Part shown: in pieces, positions 52,373 through 61,561 of the stretch
Position numbering within the stretch: position 1 is the stretch's first letter
Layout of the letters: each line of letters opens with the position of its first letter
DNA from: Aurantiacibacter aquimixticola
GTDB lineage: Bacteria > Pseudomonadota > Alphaproteobacteria > Sphingomonadales > Sphingomonadaceae
DNA: 64,000 bases
Assembly: GCF_003605475.1 (NCBI RefSeq)
Contig: NZ_RAHX01000001.1
Location: 992,001 to 1,056,000, forward strand
Direction: 5' to 3'
Program-made: the position numbers and the translations under genes
Notes under the pieces: generated by a model
Seen by the model: only the letters and a program-made list of their open reading frames with translations
What the model was told of the DNA's origin: nothing
The model's database searches: none

Positions 52373-54098
52373 CTGTGTCCCCTGCCGCAGCCGCTTCGCG
52401 CCTGGCCTTCTCTTCCGCGACCAGCGCTTTTTTCTCCAGCTTACCTACAAGCGTCTTCGGGAGCTCGTCCCGGAATTCGTAAGCGTCTGGCATCTCGATG
52501 GGGCTGAGGCGCATCTTGAGGAAAGCATCGAGTGTCCCGGCATCGAGCTCCTCACCCTCGTGCAGAGCGATGAAGAGCTTGGGCGCTTCGCCCCGATATG
52601 CGTCGGGAATGCCGATGGCGACGGCTTCCTTGACTGCGGGGTGCTCGTAAGCCGCATCCTCGATCATACGCGGATAGACGTTGTATCCGCTGCACAGAAT
52701 AAGGTCCTTGATGCGATCGACGATGAACAGATAGCCATCCTCGTCCAGATAGCCGATGTCGCCAGTCCGCAGCGCGTCTCCGAAGAAGGTGTCCTTCGTG
52801 GCGCCAGGGCGGTTCCAATAGCCTTTCATCACTTGCGGACCGCGCGCGCAGATCTCTCCGCGATGATCCGGGCCGATGCCTTCCACCAGCTCGCCATCTT
52901 CGTCACGCAATTCGATTACCGTATGCGGGAATGCGGGACCGGCTGAGTTCTCCTTGACCGGTGTGCGACCGAGCAACGGGTTGCTGGTGATGATGGGGGA
53001 GGCTTCGGTCAGGCCATAGCCCTCGGATACCGGCGATCCGGTGCGCTTTTCGAACTGCATGCGCACTTCGAGCGGCAATGGCGCGCCGCCCGAACAGCTG
53101 GTGCGCACGGCAGACATGTCGGGCACCTTGTCGTCCGGCAGGCTCCCGAGCGCATTATAGATCGTCGGCACGCCGAACATCTGCGTGGGCGGCTTGCGCT
53201 TGATGGTCTTGAGCACCTCGTCCATCTCGAAACGCGGCAGCAGCACGAGTTCGGCAGCCGTATCGACACCGAAATTCATCACGCATGTCAGCGCGAAGAC
53301 GTGAAAAAGCGGCAGCACGCCCAGGGTGCGCTCCTGCTGATCGCGCATTTCGCCCACGTGCAACAGCATCTGCGCGCTGTTGGCGGCGAGATTCGCGTGG
53401 GTGAGCATGGCACCCTTGGGCCGCCCGGTCGTTCCACCCGTATATTGGAGCACCGCGACATCGTGCGGATCGCGCTCCACCGGCGTGGGAGAAGGCTTGT
53501 GCCCGGCGAGGTCGCGGTAATCGAGATAGGAGACACCGCTGCGTTTCTTCGCCAGCGCGCTGCGCTTCACGGTTCGCAGACCGACCGATTTCAGGAAGGG
53601 CAGCACGTCCGCCATCGGACAGAGAACGATCTTCTCGAGCGCGACATTTCCATCATCGTCGGCTTTGCCCCACGCCTCGGCCACCTTGCCGTGGATGAGT
53701 TCGAGGTCCGGCACCGCAATCATCTTGGCCCCGGAATTGGTGACGAGAAATTCGACCTCGCTTTCGGAATAAAGCGGGTTCAGGTTCACCACGATGCCGC
53801 CCGCGCGCAGCACGGCGAAATACATGATGACCGAGTAGGGGGTGTTGGGCAGGCACAGCGCGAACCGGTCGCCCGGCGCAAAGCCGCTGGCCTGCAAGCC
53901 GGTCGCGACCCGGTCGACCAGATCGCCAATTTCGCCATAGGTCCATTCGCGGCCGAGAAAATCGACGCAGACGCGGCCCGGATATTCGGCCACCGACCGA
54001 TCGAGCAATTCCGTCAGCAGCCGCGGGCGGATGTTGCCCTCGGCATCGAGAATGCGAGTGGTGTCGAGCGGGTGCGAGGCGACCTCGGCGCTGGCCAT
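52365..54098 (-). CDS. fadD: long-chain fatty acid-CoA ligase
   Basis: 577 residues; an acyl-adenylate-forming enzyme that activates fatty acids with ATP and CoA. The AMP-binding motif is YTGGTTGRPKGAMLTHANL, with VPTIYNALG, EGYGLTEASP and the hinge/A8 region TGDIGYLDEDGYLFIVDRIKD (given here as TGDIGYLDEDGYLF). The A10 Lys is in PKTLVGKLEKK. The N-terminal GLASG-type region is normal and there is no signal peptide. It is divergent from the beta-oxidation operon and followed by the MerR gene. Confidence 0.93.
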   Translation of the reverse strand: MASAEVASHPLDTTRILDAEGNIRPRLLTELLDRSVAEYPGRVCVDFLGREWTYGEIGDLVDRVATGLQASGFAPGDRFALCLPNTPYSVIMYFAVLRAGGIVVNLNPLYSESEVEFLVTNSGAKMIAVPDLELIHGKVAEAWGKADDDGNVALEKIVLCPMADVLPFLKSVGLRTVKRSALAKKRSGVSYLDYRDLAGHKPSPTPVERDPHDVAVLQYTGGTTGRPKGAMLTHANLAANSAQMLLHVGEMRDQQERTLGVLPLFHVFALTCVMNFGVDTAAELVLLPRFEMDEVLKTIKRKPPTQMFGVPTIYNALGSLPDDKVPDMSAVRTSCSGGAPLPLEVRMQFEKRTGSPVSEGYGLTEASPIITSNPLLGRTPVKENSAGPAFPHTVIELRDEDGELVEGIGPDHRGEICARGPQVMKGYWNRPGATKDTFFGDALRTGDIGYLDEDGYLFIVDRIKDLILCSGYNVYPRMIEDAAYEHPAVKEAVAIGIPDAYRGEAPKLFIALHEGEELDAGTLDAFLKMRLSPIEMPDAYEFRDELPKTLVGKLEKKALVAEEKARREAAAAGDTDA

Positions 54099-54177
54099 GT
54101 ATTTCCTTTCTCTCCCGATCCACTTCTCGAAAACCGATCATGTCACCGGCAAAAGTGCATCTTGATTTCGCAGTGCT

Positions 54178-54191
54178 TGACGTATACGTCA
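54178..54191. promoter_or_regulatory. palindromic operator in the fadD/thiolase divergent promoter
   Basis: TGACGTATACGTCA is a perfect 14-bp palindrome 87 bases from the fadD start and about 90 bases from the thiolase start. It overlaps a possible -35 (TTGACG, 54177-54182) on the plus strand; a possible -10 (TTTATC) follows 19 bases later, a long spacer of the kind used by MerR promoters. The ACGT-N2-ACGT core resembles the LiuR-type sites I recall. The adjacent MerR regulator is the natural binder. Confidence 0.6.
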
Positions 54192-54280
54192 GGTCACAGA
54201 CTTTATCGTAATCATTCGGCGCAAAAGGTCAATCGCGTCGGAGAAGACCGAGACAACAGGAACTGAAAGGCCTCACCACC

Positions 54281-55417
54281 ATGACTGACGTCGTTATCGC
54301 GGGTTACGTCCGCTCCCCCTTCCATCCGGCCTACAAGGGCATGCTCGCGAAGGTTCGTCCGGACGATCTGGCTGCGAACACGATCCGCGGACTGGTGGAG
54401 CGCACGGGCGTGAAGGCCGAGGATATCGAGGATATCGTCATGGGTTGCGCCTTTCCCGAAGGCGAGCAGGGTTTCAATATCGCCCGCCTCGTCGGCCTTT
54501 TGGCGGATCTTCCGCTGAGCGTCGGCGGCATCACCATGAACCGCTTTTGCGGTTCTTCGATGAGCGCGGTTCACTATGCCGCTGGCCAGATCGCGATGGG
54601 CGCTGGCGAAGTCTTCATTGCCGCGGGCGTCGAATCGATGAGCCGCGTGCCGATGACGGGCTTCAACCCGATGCCCAACCCCAGGCTCGCGGAAAAGAGC
54701 GCCGCCTATGTCGGCATGGGTGACACGGCGGAGAATGTCGCCAAGAAATACGACCTGTCGCGCGAGGCGCAGGAACAATTCGCCCTCGCCAGCCAAAAGA
54801 AGGCGGGTGAAGCCATCCAGAAGGGCAGCTTCAAGGACGAGATCGTGCCCTACACGCTCGATGACGGCACCGTGGTGGACGTCGACGGCACGCCGCGCCC
54901 GGATACCACGGCAGAAGGTCTCGCTGGCCTCAAGCTGTCTTTCGACGAACATGGTTCCGTGACTGCGGGTACTGCCTCTCCCCTGACCGACGGCTCTGCC
55001 GCACTGCTTGTCTGCAGCGCCGATTATGCCGCGAAGAACGGACTGACGGTGATCGCTAAGGTGAAGAGCATGGCGATTTCCGGCTGCGCGCCCGAAATCA
55101 TGGGCATCGGCCCGGTCGAAGCCAGCAAGAAGGCGCTCGAACGCGCCGGCCTCACCATCGACGATATTGATGTGGTCGAGCTCAACGAAGCGTTCTCCAG
55201 CCAGTCGCTCGCCTGCATCGGCGATCTTGGCATTCCGGAAGAAAAGATCAATCTCGATGGCGGCGCGATCGCCGTCGGTCACCCGCTGGGCGCGACCGGC
55301 GCGCGCATCGTCGGCAAGGCAGCCAGCCTGATGAAGCGCGAAGGCAAGAAGTACGCTCTCGCCACCCAGTGCATCGGTGGCGGACAGGGCATCGCGACGA
55401 TCCTGGAGGCCGCATAA
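54281..55417 (+). CDS. fadA: acetyl-CoA acyltransferase (thiolase)
   Basis: 378 residues. It cleaves 3-ketoacyl-CoA with CoA in the last step of beta-oxidation. The nucleophile Cys90 is in NRFCGSSM, the catalytic His334 in GGAIAVGHPLGATGAR and the second Cys364 in TQCIGGGQG, so the triad is complete. The length is slightly short for the family (about 390). It begins the plus-strand operon that runs through the HAD-ECH protein, acyl-CoA dehydrogenase and beyond. The stop shares a base with the next start (TAATG). Confidence 0.93.
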   Translation: MTDVVIAGYVRSPFHPAYKGMLAKVRPDDLAANTIRGLVERTGVKAEDIEDIVMGCAFPEGEQGFNIARLVGLLADLPLSVGGITMNRFCGSSMSAVHYAAGQIAMGAGEVFIAAGVESMSRVPMTGFNPMPNPRLAEKSAAYVGMGDTAENVAKKYDLSREAQEQFALASQKKAGEAIQKGSFKDEIVPYTLDDGTVVDVDGTPRPDTTAEGLAGLKLSFDEHGSVTAGTASPLTDGSAALLVCSADYAAKNGLTVIAKVKSMAISGCAPEIMGIGPVEASKKALERAGLTIDDIDVVELNEAFSSQSLACIGDLGIPEEKINLDGGAIAVGHPLGATGARIVGKAASLMKREGKKYALATQCIGGGQGIATILEAA

Positions 55418-57744
55418 TGGCCGACACGAAAATCGAGAAAGTCTGCGTCATCGGCGCAGGCACAATGGGTGCCGGTATCGCCGCGCAAGTCGCCAATGCA
55501 GGCGTGCCGGTGCTGCTCCTCGACATCCTTCCGAAGGATGGCGACAATCGCAACGCCGTCGCCGAAGGCGCGGTTAAGAAGATGCTCAAGACCGATCCGG
55601 CCCCGTTCATGAGCAAAAGCGCGGCCAGGCTGGTCGAAACCGGCAATATCGAGGATCACCTCGACAAGGTTGCCGAATGCGACTGGGTGGTCGAAGCGAT
55701 CATCGAACGGCTCGACATCAAGCAGAGCCTTTACGAAAAGCTGGAAAAGGTCCGCAAGCCCGGCACCGCGGTATCGTCGAACACCTCGACCATCCCGCTC
55801 GCCCAGTTGACCGACGGGCGCAGCGACGAATTCAAGCAAGACTTCCTGATCACCCACTTCTTCAATCCGCCGCGCTACATGCGGCTGATCGAGATCGTTG
55901 CCGGGCCGCAGAGCGATGCCGGCACGGTGGCGATGGTCAGGGACTTCGTCGATCGCAAGATGGGCAAGACCGTGGTCGATGCAGAGGACAGCCCCGGCTT
56001 TATCGCGAACCGCATCGGCACATTCTGGATTCAGCAGGCGGTCAACGCCGCCTTCGATCAGGGTTTGAGCGTGGAAGAAGCCGACGAAATTGCCGGTCGC
56101 CCGATGGGTGTGCCCAAGACGGGCGTGTTCGGCCTCGTTGACCTCGTCGGCATCGATCTGATGCCGCATCTGATGGAAAGTCTGACCAGCACACTGCCGA
56201 AGGACGATCCCTATCAGAAGATCGCCCGGACGGAGCCGATCGTCGAGGCGATGATAAAGGAAGGCTATACCGGCCGCAAGGGCCTTGGCGGCTTCTACCG
56301 CATGAACAAGGACGGCGGTAAGCGCGTCAAGGAAGCCAAGGATCTGAAGAGCGGTGAATATCGCGCCGCCGCGCGCCCCGGCATCGTCCGCGGTCCGGCA
56401 CAAAAGGATCTGAAGGCGCTTATCTCCGCCAAGGGCAAGGTCGGCGATTATGCCTGGGCCATTCTCGGCCCCACGCTGTCCTATGCCGCCAGCATTGTGC
56501 CGGAAGCGACGAAGACAGTGGTCGGCGTCGATGACGCGATGAAGCTCGGTTACAACTGGAAGGCTGGCCCGTTCGAAATGATCGACAAGATCGGCGCTGC
56601 CCATCTGGTCGAGCGGCTCAAGGCAGACGGTCTCCCCGTTTCCTCCATCCTCGAACAGGTTGGCGACAAGAGCTTCTACCGCGTCGAAAATGGCAAGCGC
56701 CAGTTCTTCGGCACCGATGGCGAGTATCACGACGTCGAGCGCCCCGAAGGCGTGTTGCTGCTGGAGGACATCAAGCTCTCCGCCGAGCCGCTTCTGAAAA
56801 ACGGTTCCGCCGCGCTGTGGGACGTTGGTGACGGCGTTGTCGCGCTTGAATTCACCGGCAAGATGAATGCGCTGGACGAAGCTGTCATGAAGCTGATCCA
56901 GCAGGCGATCCCGCTGGTGAAGAAGGACTACAAGGCGCTGGTCGTCTACAATGAAGGCAGCAATTTCTCCGCCGGTGCCAATCTCGGCCTCGCCATCTTC
57001 GCGATGAATATCGCAGCGTGGAGCGAAGTCGAAAAGCAGGTGAAGACGGGCCAGGATGCCTACAAGGCACTGAAATACGCGCCCTTCCCGGTCGTTTCCG
57101 CTCCGTTCGGCCTCGCGCTGGGCGGCGGTTGCGAAATCCTGCTGCACTCGGACGCTATCCAGGCCCATGCCGAAACCTACACGGGCCTTGTCGAAACCGG
57201 CGTCGGCATCATTCCGGGCTGGGGCGGCTGCGGCGAAATGCTGAGCCGCTGGATGGCCAATCCGCGCCATCCGAAGGGCCCGATGCCCGCCGTGTCCAAG
57301 GCGTTCGAGCTGATCTCCACCGCCACCGTCGCCAAGTCGGCGCATGAGGCGAAGGAGCATGGCTTCCTGCGCAAGGACGACCAGGTCACCATGAACCGTG
57401 ATCGCCTGCTCTACGATGCCAAGCAGCGCGCCCTCGCACTGGTCGATGGCTACGAAGCACCCGAGAAACCTGAATATCGCTTGCCCGGCCCGGCGGGCAA
57501 GGCGGCGCTCAAGCTGGCGGTCGACAGCTTCCGCAAGCAGGGCAAGGCCACGCCGCATGACGAGACGGTCGCAAGCGAGCTTGCGCATGTTCTCACCGGC
57601 GGCGATACCGATGTCACCGAGCTGGTGACGGAGGACCACATGCTGAAGCTTGAACGCGAAAGCTTCATGCGCCTCGCCCGCAATCCCAAGTCGCAGGCCA
57701 GGGTCGAGCACATGCTCGAAACCGGCAAGCCGCTCCGCAATTAA
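55417..57744 (+). CDS. bifunctional 3-hydroxyacyl-CoA dehydrogenase / enoyl-CoA hydratase
   Basis: 775 residues from MADTKIEKVCVIGAGTMGAG. The dehydrogenase comes first: nucleotide loop GAGTMGAG (13-20), SNTSTIPL, HFFNPPRYM and DSPGFIANRI. The crotonase-type domain lies at the C-terminus (about 470-700), with FSAGANLGL, LALGGGCEI and the hydratase Glu in LVETGVGIIPGWGG. FadB of E. coli has the reverse order; this one resembles the Bacillus FadN arrangement, so I do not use the symbol fadB. Together with the thiolase it would complete beta-oxidation. The start overlaps the thiolase stop by one base. Confidence 0.92.
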   Translation: MADTKIEKVCVIGAGTMGAGIAAQVANAGVPVLLLDILPKDGDNRNAVAEGAVKKMLKTDPAPFMSKSAARLVETGNIEDHLDKVAECDWVVEAIIERLDIKQSLYEKLEKVRKPGTAVSSNTSTIPLAQLTDGRSDEFKQDFLITHFFNPPRYMRLIEIVAGPQSDAGTVAMVRDFVDRKMGKTVVDAEDSPGFIANRIGTFWIQQAVNAAFDQGLSVEEADEIAGRPMGVPKTGVFGLVDLVGIDLMPHLMESLTSTLPKDDPYQKIARTEPIVEAMIKEGYTGRKGLGGFYRMNKDGGKRVKEAKDLKSGEYRAAARPGIVRGPAQKDLKALISAKGKVGDYAWAILGPTLSYAASIVPEATKTVVGVDDAMKLGYNWKAGPFEMIDKIGAAHLVERLKADGLPVSSILEQVGDKSFYRVENGKRQFFGTDGEYHDVERPEGVLLLEDIKLSAEPLLKNGSAALWDVGDGVVALEFTGKMNALDEAVMKLIQQAIPLVKKDYKALVVYNEGSNFSAGANLGLAIFAMNIAAWSEVEKQVKTGQDAYKALKYAPFPVVSAPFGLALGGGCEILLHSDAIQAHAETYTGLVETGVGIIPGWGGCGEMLSRWMANPRHPKGPMPAVSKAFELISTATVAKSAHEAKEHGFLRKDDQVTMNRDRLLYDAKQRALALVDGYEAPEKPEYRLPGPAGKAALKLAVDSFRKQGKATPHDETVASELAHVLTGGDTDVTELVTEDHMLKLERESFMRLARNPKSQARVEHMLETGKPLRN

Positions 57745-57764
57745 CCCCCGAAAGGACCTGTCCA

Positions 57765-59555
57765 ATGCAAGTCTACGACGCTCCCATCCGCGATATGCGC
57801 TTCAATCTCGAAGAGCTGCACAATGACGACGGCTTCGGCGATCTCGAAGGGTTCGAGGATTTCGACGAGGATATGCGCGCCGCCATCCTCGAAGAAGCGA
57901 ACAAGCTTTGCCGCGAAGTGCTGTTGCCGCTGAACTGGCCCGGCGATCAGCAGGGCTGCCGTATCGAAAACGGCGTGGTCCGCACGCCCGACGGTTTCCA
58001 GGACGCTTACAAGCAGTTCTGCGAAGGCGGCTGGGCCGGCCTTGTGGTCGACCAGAAATGGGGCGGCCAGGGTGCGCCGCACTCGCTCGCCAAGATGGTC
58101 GAGGAAATGAGCTGCTCCACCAATCTCAGCTTCGGGCTTTATCCGGGCCTGACGGGCGGTGCGATGGTCAGCCTCGATGCCTATGGCAGCGAGGACCAGA
58201 AGAACTTCTACATGCCCAAGCTGGCCAATGGCGAGTGGTCCGGAACCATGTGCCTGACGGAGCCGCATTGCGGCACCGATCTCGGCATGCTCCGCACCAA
58301 GGCGGAGCCGCAGGAAGACGGCAGCTATCTCATCACCGGCAACAAGATCTTCATCAGCGCCGGCGATCACGACCTGACGGAGAATATCATCCACCTGGTG
58401 CTCGCGCGCCTGCCCGATGCGCCCAAGGGCGTGAAGGGCATTTCGATGTTCCTCGTGCCGAAATACCTGCCGAACGACGATTACTCGCTGGGCGATTACA
58501 ACAACGTCAAGGCGACGGCGATCGAGCACAAGATGGGCCTCAAGGCGTCGGCGACCTGCCAGATGAGCTTCGACGGTTCCAAGGGTTGGCTCGTCGGCGA
58601 TCTCAATCGCGGTCTCGAAGCGATGTTCGCGATGATGAATACGGAGCGTGTCGCGGTCGGCATTCAGGGCCTGGGCGTCGGCGAAATTGCCTACCAGTCC
58701 AGCGTGTATTACGCGAAGGACCGGCTGCAGGGTCGCTCGCTTTCGGGCGTCAAGAATCCGGACGGCCCCGCCGATCCGATCATCGTCCACCCCGATGTGC
58801 GCCGCATGTTGATGACCATGCGCGCCTACAACGAAGGGTGTCGCGCGGTCTCCGCATGGGTCAGCCGCGCGCTCGATGCAGAGCACGCCGCGACCGAACC
58901 GGAAGCGCGTGCACGGGCGAAGGATTTCGTCGCGCTGATGACGCCGGTGGTGAAGGCGCTCTTCACCGATCTTGGCCATGAAGCATCGCATCTCGCGATC
59001 CAAATTCATGGTGGCCACGGCTACATCCAGGAGACCGGGATCGAGCAGTTCGCCCGCGATGCGCGCATTGCGCAGATCTATGAAGGCGCCAACGGCATTC
59101 AGGCGCTCGACCTGGTCGGCCGCAAGCTGCCCGATCGCATGGGTCGAAATCTGCGTGCTTTCTTCCACCCCGTCTCGCAATTCTGCGAGGATCACGCGCA
59201 GGACGAGGATATCGGCAAGATGGTCACCGGACTGCAGCAAAGCTTCGGCGCGCTGCAGCTGTCGACCGGCCATATCGCGCAGAAGGGCATGAAGGATCCG
59301 GAGGAAGCCGGCGCTGCCGCGTATGACTATCTCCACCTGCTCGGCTTCGTCGCCATGGGTTACTGCTTTGCGAAGGCGGCCAAGCTTGCCAAGCAGAAGC
59401 TGGCCGAGGGCACAGATGACGAACAGTTCTACAAGGCCAAGCTGACCACGGCGCAGTTCTTCTTCGATCGGCTGCTTCCGCCCGCGACCGCCAAGTTCAT
59501 GGCGATCAAGAGCGGCAAGGCCAGCATGATGGATATGCCGGCAGAAGCGTTTTGA
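57765..59555 (+). CDS. acyl-CoA dehydrogenase (large, C-terminally extended)
   Basis: 596 residues from MQVYDAPIRDMRFNLEELH. It carries out the FAD-dependent first oxidation of beta-oxidation. Motifs are MCLTEPHCGTDLG, ITGNKIFISAGDHD, and QIYEGANGIQALDL with the catalytic Glu440 at the C-terminus of the core. The extra 150 residues at the end are typical of the DMSP/FadE5-like (~600 residue) branch, not the 380-residue short- and medium-chain type. An AAAGGA ribosome-binding site precedes the ATG. Its stop overlaps the next start (TTGA). Confidence 0.93.
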   Translation: MQVYDAPIRDMRFNLEELHNDDGFGDLEGFEDFDEDMRAAILEEANKLCREVLLPLNWPGDQQGCRIENGVVRTPDGFQDAYKQFCEGGWAGLVVDQKWGGQGAPHSLAKMVEEMSCSTNLSFGLYPGLTGGAMVSLDAYGSEDQKNFYMPKLANGEWSGTMCLTEPHCGTDLGMLRTKAEPQEDGSYLITGNKIFISAGDHDLTENIIHLVLARLPDAPKGVKGISMFLVPKYLPNDDYSLGDYNNVKATAIEHKMGLKASATCQMSFDGSKGWLVGDLNRGLEAMFAMMNTERVAVGIQGLGVGEIAYQSSVYYAKDRLQGRSLSGVKNPDGPADPIIVHPDVRRMLMTMRAYNEGCRAVSAWVSRALDAEHAATEPEARARAKDFVALMTPVVKALFTDLGHEASHLAIQIHGGHGYIQETGIEQFARDARIAQIYEGANGIQALDLVGRKLPDRMGRNLRAFFHPVSQFCEDHAQDEDIGKMVTGLQQSFGALQLSTGHIAQKGMKDPEEAGAAAYDYLHLLGFVAMGYCFAKAAKLAKQKLAEGTDDEQFYKAKLTTAQFFFDRLLPPATAKFMAIKSGKASMMDMPAEAF

Positions 59556-60457
59556 CGGTCGATGAGTTCCGGGGGCGCCTGCGCGTCCCCGCCATCGCCG
59601 CGCCGATGTTCCTCGTTTCCGGGCCGGACCTGGTCGTGGAGACGTGTAAGGCGGGCCTTTGCGGCACCTTCCCGGCTCTCAACCAGCGCACCAGCGAGGG
59701 GTTCGAGGACTGGCTGAAAGAAATCCAGGATCGTCTTGGCGACGATGACGCGCCCTATGGCGTCAACCTGATCGTCCACAAGTCGAACCCGCGCGTACAG
59801 GCCGATCTGGAATTGTGCGTGAAGCACAAGGTGCCGCTGATCATCACTTCGCTGGGCGCGGTGAGCGATCTGGTGGATGCGGTGCATTCCTATGGCGGGC
59901 TAGTCTTCCATGACGTGATCCAGCGCCGCCACGCCGAAAAAGCCGTGGAAGCGGGCGTCGATGGCGTCATCGCCGTCGCCGCGGGAGCAGGCGGGCATGC
60001 CGGAACCTACAGCCCCTTCGCGCTGGTGAGCGAGATCCGCGATTTCTTCGACGGCGCGGTCATCCTGTCTGGCTCGATGAGCCACGGCAGCCACGTGCTT
60101 GCCGCGGAAGCGATGGGCGCGGATTTCGGCTATCTCGGCAGCCATTTCATCGCCACGACGGAAAGCATGGCCTCCGACGGTCAGAAGGACATGATGATCA
60201 AGTCCGCCGCCAAGGATATTACATACACCGACAAGGTGACCGGCGTCGGCGCGAATTTCATGACCGAAAGTCTGAACGCGGCTTCCATGGAACACGCGCC
60301 GGGCGAAATGTCGCTGAACGAAGAGGCCAAGGCCTGGAAGACCATCTGGTCCGCCGGTCATGGTGTCGGTGCCATCCGCGACGTCCGACCGACCAAGGCC
60401 ATCTGCGAGCAGCTGATCGCCGAATACGATGCGGCAAAGGCGAAAATCTGCGGGTGA
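59552..60457 (+). CDS. nitronate monooxygenase-family flavoprotein
   Basis: 301 residues with a TTG start overlapping the acyl-CoA dehydrogenase stop (TTGA). A TIM-barrel FMN fold: the N-terminal VPAIAAPMFLVSGPDLVVE (sheet with PMF), LNQRTSEGF, then AGAGGHAGTYSPFALV and GSMSHGSHVLAAEAMGADF (phosphate-binding GSM...). The family includes nitronate monooxygenase and 2-nitropropane dioxygenase; members also occur beside polyketide and fatty-acid genes as enoyl reductases. Its role here is unknown, but the coupling to an acyl-CoA dehydrogenase argues for fatty-acid or lipid substrates. The TTG start is inferred from the overlap. Confidence 0.85.
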   Translation: MTVDEFRGRLRVPAIAAPMFLVSGPDLVVETCKAGLCGTFPALNQRTSEGFEDWLKEIQDRLGDDDAPYGVNLIVHKSNPRVQADLELCVKHKVPLIITSLGAVSDLVDAVHSYGGLVFHDVIQRRHAEKAVEAGVDGVIAVAAGAGGHAGTYSPFALVSEIRDFFDGAVILSGSMSHGSHVLAAEAMGADFGYLGSHFIATTESMASDGQKDMMIKSAAKDITYTDKVTGVGANFMTESLNAASMEHAPGEMSLNEEAKAWKTIWSAGHGVGAIRDVRPTKAICEQLIAEYDAAKAKICG

Positions 60458-60466
60458 TCGGCACGA

Positions 60467-61561
60467 ATGCGTGTAGCACCCGTTGCCATGGCAATGGGTA
60501 GCAATTCAGAACGGACCGTGCCGCGCATCGAGGCCATCGCCACCGCGGTGCCCGAATCAGATGTGCATGCGCGCTACACCAGCTGGGCCGAAGCGCAGCT
60601 GGGCAAGACGCGCGAGGCGGCGCTGTTCGCGCGGATGGAGCAGCGCGGCGGTATCGCCCATCGCTATTCCGTGTTGAACGAACGCGATGCCGCCATGGAT
60701 TTCGGCAGTTTCTACGCAAATGGCAGCTCGCCTGGGACTGGCGAGCGCATGCGCCGCTATGGCGAAGCTGCTCCCGATCTCGCCTTGAAGGCCGCCGAAA
60801 AATTGCCTTCCACCGATGGCGTCACACACCTCGTCATCGCCAGTTGCACCGGCTTCATGGCACCCGGCCTCGATCAGGTGGTGGCCCGCAAGCTCGGCCT
60901 CGCTCCCGATGTCGAGCGTGTGAGCATCGGCTTCATGGGTTGCTATGCCGGTGTGACCTTGCTGCGTACGGCCGCGCATATCGTGCGATCCGACCCCACG
61001 GCACGCGTGCTCGCCATCGCGGTGGAGCTTTGCACGTTGCACCTGCAGGAGACCGACGATCTCGAAAGCCTGCTTGCCATGGGCCAGTTTGCCGACGGGG
61101 CAGCCGCCGCACTGGTGAGCGCGAACGGTGAAGGACTGGTGCTGGGCGAAGGCCTATCTGCGGCGCTGGAGGAAAGCGCCGATCTCATCACCTGGCATGT
61201 CGGCGATACCGGTTTTGCCATGCACCTTTCCGGCGCGGTGCCCGGACGGCTGGCGGAAGCGCTTGAGGACAGCGAGCTGATCGCAACCATTTCCGGCGAG
61301 GAAAAGCCGCAGGCATGGGCCGTGCACCCTGGCGGCAAGTCGATACTCGACGCCGTGGAGCGCGGGCTGCAACTGCCAGCCGACGCCCTCACCGCCTCGC
61401 GCGGCGTGCTCAGCGATTTCGGCAATATGTCGTCGGCTACAGTGATCTTCGTGATGGAACGGCTGATGCGCGAGAAGCCCGTAAGCGGCGTTGCGCTCGC
61501 CTTCGGTCCCGGCCTCGCGATGGAAGGCGTCCGCTTCGGCTGGACGAATGGCGATGCTTGA
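60467..61561 (+). CDS. type III polyketide synthase
   Basis: 364 residues. The catalytic triad of the chalcone/stilbene synthase superfamily is present: Cys159 in GFMGCYAG, His287 in WAVHPGGKS and Asn320 in FGNMSSATV. The N-terminus is a little longer than needed; later ATGs would give about 355 residues. It condenses an acyl-CoA starter with malonyl-CoA to alkylresorcinols or alkylpyrones; the starter here is likely a fatty acyl-CoA, given the upstream beta-oxidation genes. It is followed without gap by a methyltransferase and a flavoprotein. Confidence 0.92.
   Translation: MRVAPVAMAMGSNSERTVPRIEAIATAVPESDVHARYTSWAEAQLGKTREAALFARMEQRGGIAHRYSVLNERDAAMDFGSFYANGSSPGTGERMRRYGEAAPDLALKAAEKLPSTDGVTHLVIASCTGFMAPGLDQVVARKLGLAPDVERVSIGFMGCYAGVTLLRTAAHIVRSDPTARVLAIAVELCTLHLQETDDLESLLAMGQFADGAAAALVSANGEGLVLGEGLSAALEESADLITWHVGDTGFAMHLSGAVPGRLAEALEDSELIATISGEEKPQAWAVHPGGKSILDAVERGLQLPADALTASRGVLSDFGNMSSATVIFVMERLMREKPVSGVALAFGPGLAMEGVRFGWTNGDA

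Noticed and set aside
55279..57765. 828-codon open frame on the minus strand
   Set aside because: Exactly antisense to the bifunctional HAD-ECH gene; no start signal and no family resemblance. The similar frames at 13253-14515, 35350-37161 and 57741-59336 were rejected for the same reason.
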